Below are positions 62,517-64,000 of a stretch of DNA of 64,000 nucleotides, piece after piece (position 1 is the stretch's first letter; the number at the start of each line of letters is the position of its first letter). The DNA is from Saccharomonospora cyanea NA-134 (GTDB taxonomy: Bacteria > Actinomycetota > Actinomycetes > Mycobacteriales > Pseudonocardiaceae): contig NZ_CM001440.1 in NCBI RefSeq assembly GCF_000244975.1, forward strand, positions 733,538-797,537, given 5' to 3'. The notes beneath the pieces are model-generated. The model did not search any database and was not told the DNA's origin. It saw only the letters and a list, made by a program, of their open reading frames with translations. Position numbers and translations under genes: made by a program.

Positions 62517-62963
62517 TCAAGGCGTGTCCGCGGTTCGCGTACGCGTGTTCGCACTCTCCGCACGCCGCTCGGGCAGGTGGTAGTCGAACGTGTACGGCAC
62601 CGTCTCGCTTGCCGACGCCGCCGTGCCGCTGCCCGAAAGGCCGGTGAGCTCACCCGTGCCGGAGCCCGGCACCACGGTGAACCGGTCCGAGATCCCGTCG
62701 TCGGAGTAGGCGACGTCGTGCCGGATGACGAACGTTCCCGAACGGCCCGCGACGCTGCCCTCGATCCTCCCGTACCCGGGCGCCCGCTGCCCGCCGTGCC
62801 CGGTGGCCTCGTCGTAGTACAGGAGGTAGTCGACCGAAGCGGTCCCCTCGATCACCCCCTGGTAGGTGAAGGTGGCGTGTGCGTGGGCGTAGCGGGGGCC
62901 GGTGTCCGTGCCCGCGACGACGTGTTCGTCCCAACTGGTCATGGTGTAGGTGTTCGTGCTCAT
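62517..62963 (-). CDS. DUF3224 beta-barrel protein
   Basis: The 148-residue DUF3224 protein has SWDEHVVAGTDTGPRYAHAH, ATFTYQGVIEGTASVDYLLY and GSGTGELTGLSGSGTAS, the allene-oxide-cyclase-like barrel. Its final residues (SANTRTRTADTP) are encoded by a copy of the 21-bp repeat. It is divergent from the WYL regulator, which often controls such small proteins. Confidence 0.8.
   Translation of the reverse strand: MSTNTYTMTSWDEHVVAGTDTGPRYAHAHATFTYQGVIEGTASVDYLLYYDEATGHGGQRAPGYGRIEGSVAGRSGTFVIRHDVAYSDDGISDRFTVVPGSGTGELTGLSGSGTAASASETVPYTFDYHLPERRAESANTRTRTADTP
62522..62565. repeat. 21-bp-period repeat (copy 3) in a coding end
   Basis: GTGTCCGC at 62524 and GTGTTCGC at 62545 are 21 bp apart, with the same CGTACGC spacer as copy 2. 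The sequence lies inside the DUF3224 reading frame at its 3' end, so the repeat was captured as coding sequence. Confidence 0.6.
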
Positions 62964-62984
62964 GACACCGACCCTTCACCCCAT

Positions 62985-63005
62985 ACCTGCCACCTTCTGT
63001 CAGGT
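62985..63005. promoter_or_regulatory. Possible WYL regulator site
   Basis: ACCTG (62985-62989) and CAGGT (63001-63005) are inverted around 11 bp; on the minus strand TGACAG and TGGCAG also form a 10-bp direct repeat. The site is in the 54-bp gap between the DUF3224 and WYL genes. Confidence 0.4.
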
Positions 63006-63017
63006 TTTTCGCGCAGA

Positions 63018-63995
63018 ATGGAGACCGTGCGGGCGAGCAGGTTGCTGTCGGTGCTGTTGCTGTTGCAGAACCGCGGGCGGATGACGGCGCGGGAACTCGC
63101 CGACGAGCTCGAGGTGTCGGTGCGCACCGTCTACCGCGACGTCGAGGCGCTGTCGGCGGCGGGTGTGCCCGTCTACGCCGACCGGGGCCGCACGGGGGCG
63201 TACCAGCTCCTGGGCGGCTACCGCACCCGGCTCACCGGGCTTTCGGAGGAGGAGGCGCAGGCCCTCGCGCTGGCCGGGCTGCCGGTCGCCGCCACGGAAC
63301 TGGGCCTCGGAACGGTGCTCGCCGCGGCGCAGCTCAAGCTGCACGCCGCGCTGCCCGAGGAACTTCGCCGCCGGGCGAGCGAACTCGCCGAGCGCTTCCA
63401 CGTGGACGTCCCCGGCTGGCACCGGGACATCGAACGCGCCTCGGCGCTGGCCGGGGTCGCCGACGCCGTATGGCACGCCAGGCGGGTGCGCGTGCGTTAC
63501 CGGCGATGGGACGGCAGTGCCGTCGACCGCGAACTCGACCCGCTCGGCCTCGTGCTCAAGGCCGGGGTGTGGTACCTCGCCGCACGCTGCGACGGCTCCG
63601 TGCGGACCTACCGGGTGTCCCGGGTGGACGCCCTCACCGATCTCGGTGAGACGTTCGACCGGCCCGGCGACTTCGAGCTCGCCGAATACTGGCGGGCGTG
63701 GTCGGAAGGGTTCGAGCGGCGGCTGTACCCGGAGACGGCGCGGGTGCGTCTGTCGCCGTTGGGGCGGGAACTCGTACCGTTCTTCCTCGGGGCGGTGGGC
63801 GCTCGCGCGCTGCGGGACGCGGGCACCCGGCCAGCCCCGGATGGGTGGTCGACGGTGGAGTTGCCGGTGGAGGCGGGCGCGCCCGCGCTCGGCCAGTTGC
63901 TGCGGTTCGGTGCGGAACTGGAGGTGCTCGCGCCGCCGGAGCTACGGCACAGGGTGTCCGAAGCCGTCACGAGGATGGGTGAGCTCTATGGCTGA
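63018..63995 (+). CDS. WYL-domain transcriptional regulator (YafY/PafC-like)
   Basis: The 325-residue protein starts RASRLLSVLLLLQNRGRMTA, an HTH_11 winged helix (RELADELEVSVRTVYRDVEA), then GLSEEEAQALALAGLP, the WYL domain (KAGVWYLAARCDGSVRTYRV) and a C-terminal WCX-like extension. These regulators respond to nucleic acid or other ligands. ATG 63018 or GTG 63027 could be the start. Confidence 0.85.
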   Translation: METVRASRLLSVLLLLQNRGRMTARELADELEVSVRTVYRDVEALSAAGVPVYADRGRTGAYQLLGGYRTRLTGLSEEEAQALALAGLPVAATELGLGTVLAAAQLKLHAALPEELRRRASELAERFHVDVPGWHRDIERASALAGVADAVWHARRVRVRYRRWDGSAVDRELDPLGLVLKAGVWYLAARCDGSVRTYRVSRVDALTDLGETFDRPGDFELAEYWRAWSEGFERRLYPETARVRLSPLGRELVPFFLGAVGARALRDAGTRPAPDGWSTVELPVEAGAPALGQLLRFGAELEVLAPPELRHRVSEAVTRMGELYG

Positions 63996-64000
63996 AGGCG
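63988..64000 (+). CDS. Possible start of next gene (window edge)
   Basis: ATG 63988 begins MAEG and overlaps the WYL gene stop by 8 bp, a spacing common in this genome. Only four codons are visible, so this is noted only as a likely continuation. Confidence 0.25.

Noticed and set aside
1-64000. CRISPR array, tRNA, rRNA, IS element or prophage
   Set aside because: No spaced 28-37-bp repeats, cloverleaf-like tRNA sequence, transposase, integrase or phage gene was seen; the 21-bp repeats lack unique spacers and cas genes.

Overview
The window is GC-rich (about 70 percent by eye) and densely coded, with many GTG starts and 4-bp ATGA/GTGA overlaps. The gene content points to an arabinogalactan-making actinomycete of the order Pseudonocardiales, and a Saccharomonospora-like genome is my guess. 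The main evidence is WbbL rhamnosyltransferase with a GDP-mannose pyrophosphorylase, F420 genes fbiA/fbiB, SigE-RseA-HtrA-TatB-Mrp, the LpqY-SugABC trehalose importer, and the RhlE/DUF3107/DUF3152/MoeZ block. Much of the order matches what I remember of two Mycobacterium tuberculosis segments (about Rv1201c-Rv1239c and Rv3205c-Rv3212) plus the Rv3261-Rv3265c segment. No rRNA, tRNA, CRISPR array, phage, integrase or insertion sequence was seen.

Layout. 0-5.5 kb: cell-wall glycosyltransferases (GT4, WbbL, NDP-sugar pyrophosphorylase), interrupted by a TetR / NTF2-like / heavy-metal-chaperone insert. 5.5-12.7 kb: an AlkA-like glycosylase, a GntR-controlled 5-oxoprolinase operon (pxpB, pxpC, DUF1445), then a minus-strand run of YtrA-type GntR, Nudix, fbiB and fbiA. 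12.7-18 kb: lysine/diaminopimelate genes fdxA-dapC, dapD and dapE, with a toxin-antitoxin-like pair between dapC and dapD. 18-26.5 kb: two LOG-family genes, acyltransferase, DivIVA-like, SRPBCC, tag, enoyl-CoA hydratase, DUF3117, pepA, and a LysR/MFS pair. 26.5-33 kb: O-methyltransferase and the envelope-stress operon sigE-rseA-htrA-tatB, then mrp and a slipin. 33-41.4 kb: lpqY-sugABC, a ParB-like/phosphoesterase/small membrane protein operon, and corA. 41.8-48 kb: mixed housekeeping genes (DUF2332, Nudix, PH, PHP, MarC, RecB-like nuclease, hydrolase). 48-60.3 kb: PQQ-like protein, rhlE, ferritin-like protein, DUF3107, a VapBC-type pair, two TetR genes, an AurF-like diiron gene, hydrolases, DUF3152 and moeZ. 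60.3-64 kb: TIGR02569, a winged-helix protein, DUF3224 and a WYL regulator.

How the genes work together. SigE/RseA sense envelope stress; HtrA and TatB act at the membrane. LpqY-SugABC recovers trehalose, which in mycolate-type bacteria is linked to envelope turnover. DapC/D/E feed meso-diaminopimelate into peptidoglycan, and WbbL begins the galactan linker, so much of the window serves the cell envelope.

Most unusual points: (1) a perfect consensus LexA/SOS box with a -10 element but no recognisable downstream gene; (2) a dispersed family of 21-bp-period intergenic repeats, one copy forming two nested perfect 16-bp stems and another encoding the end of a protein; (3) an RhlE helicase whose conserved N-terminus has no ATG, GTG or TTG start; (4) regulatory palindromes at pxpB, lpqY, sigE and several TetR-type genes. 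All functions are inferred from reading the sequence; no database search was run.
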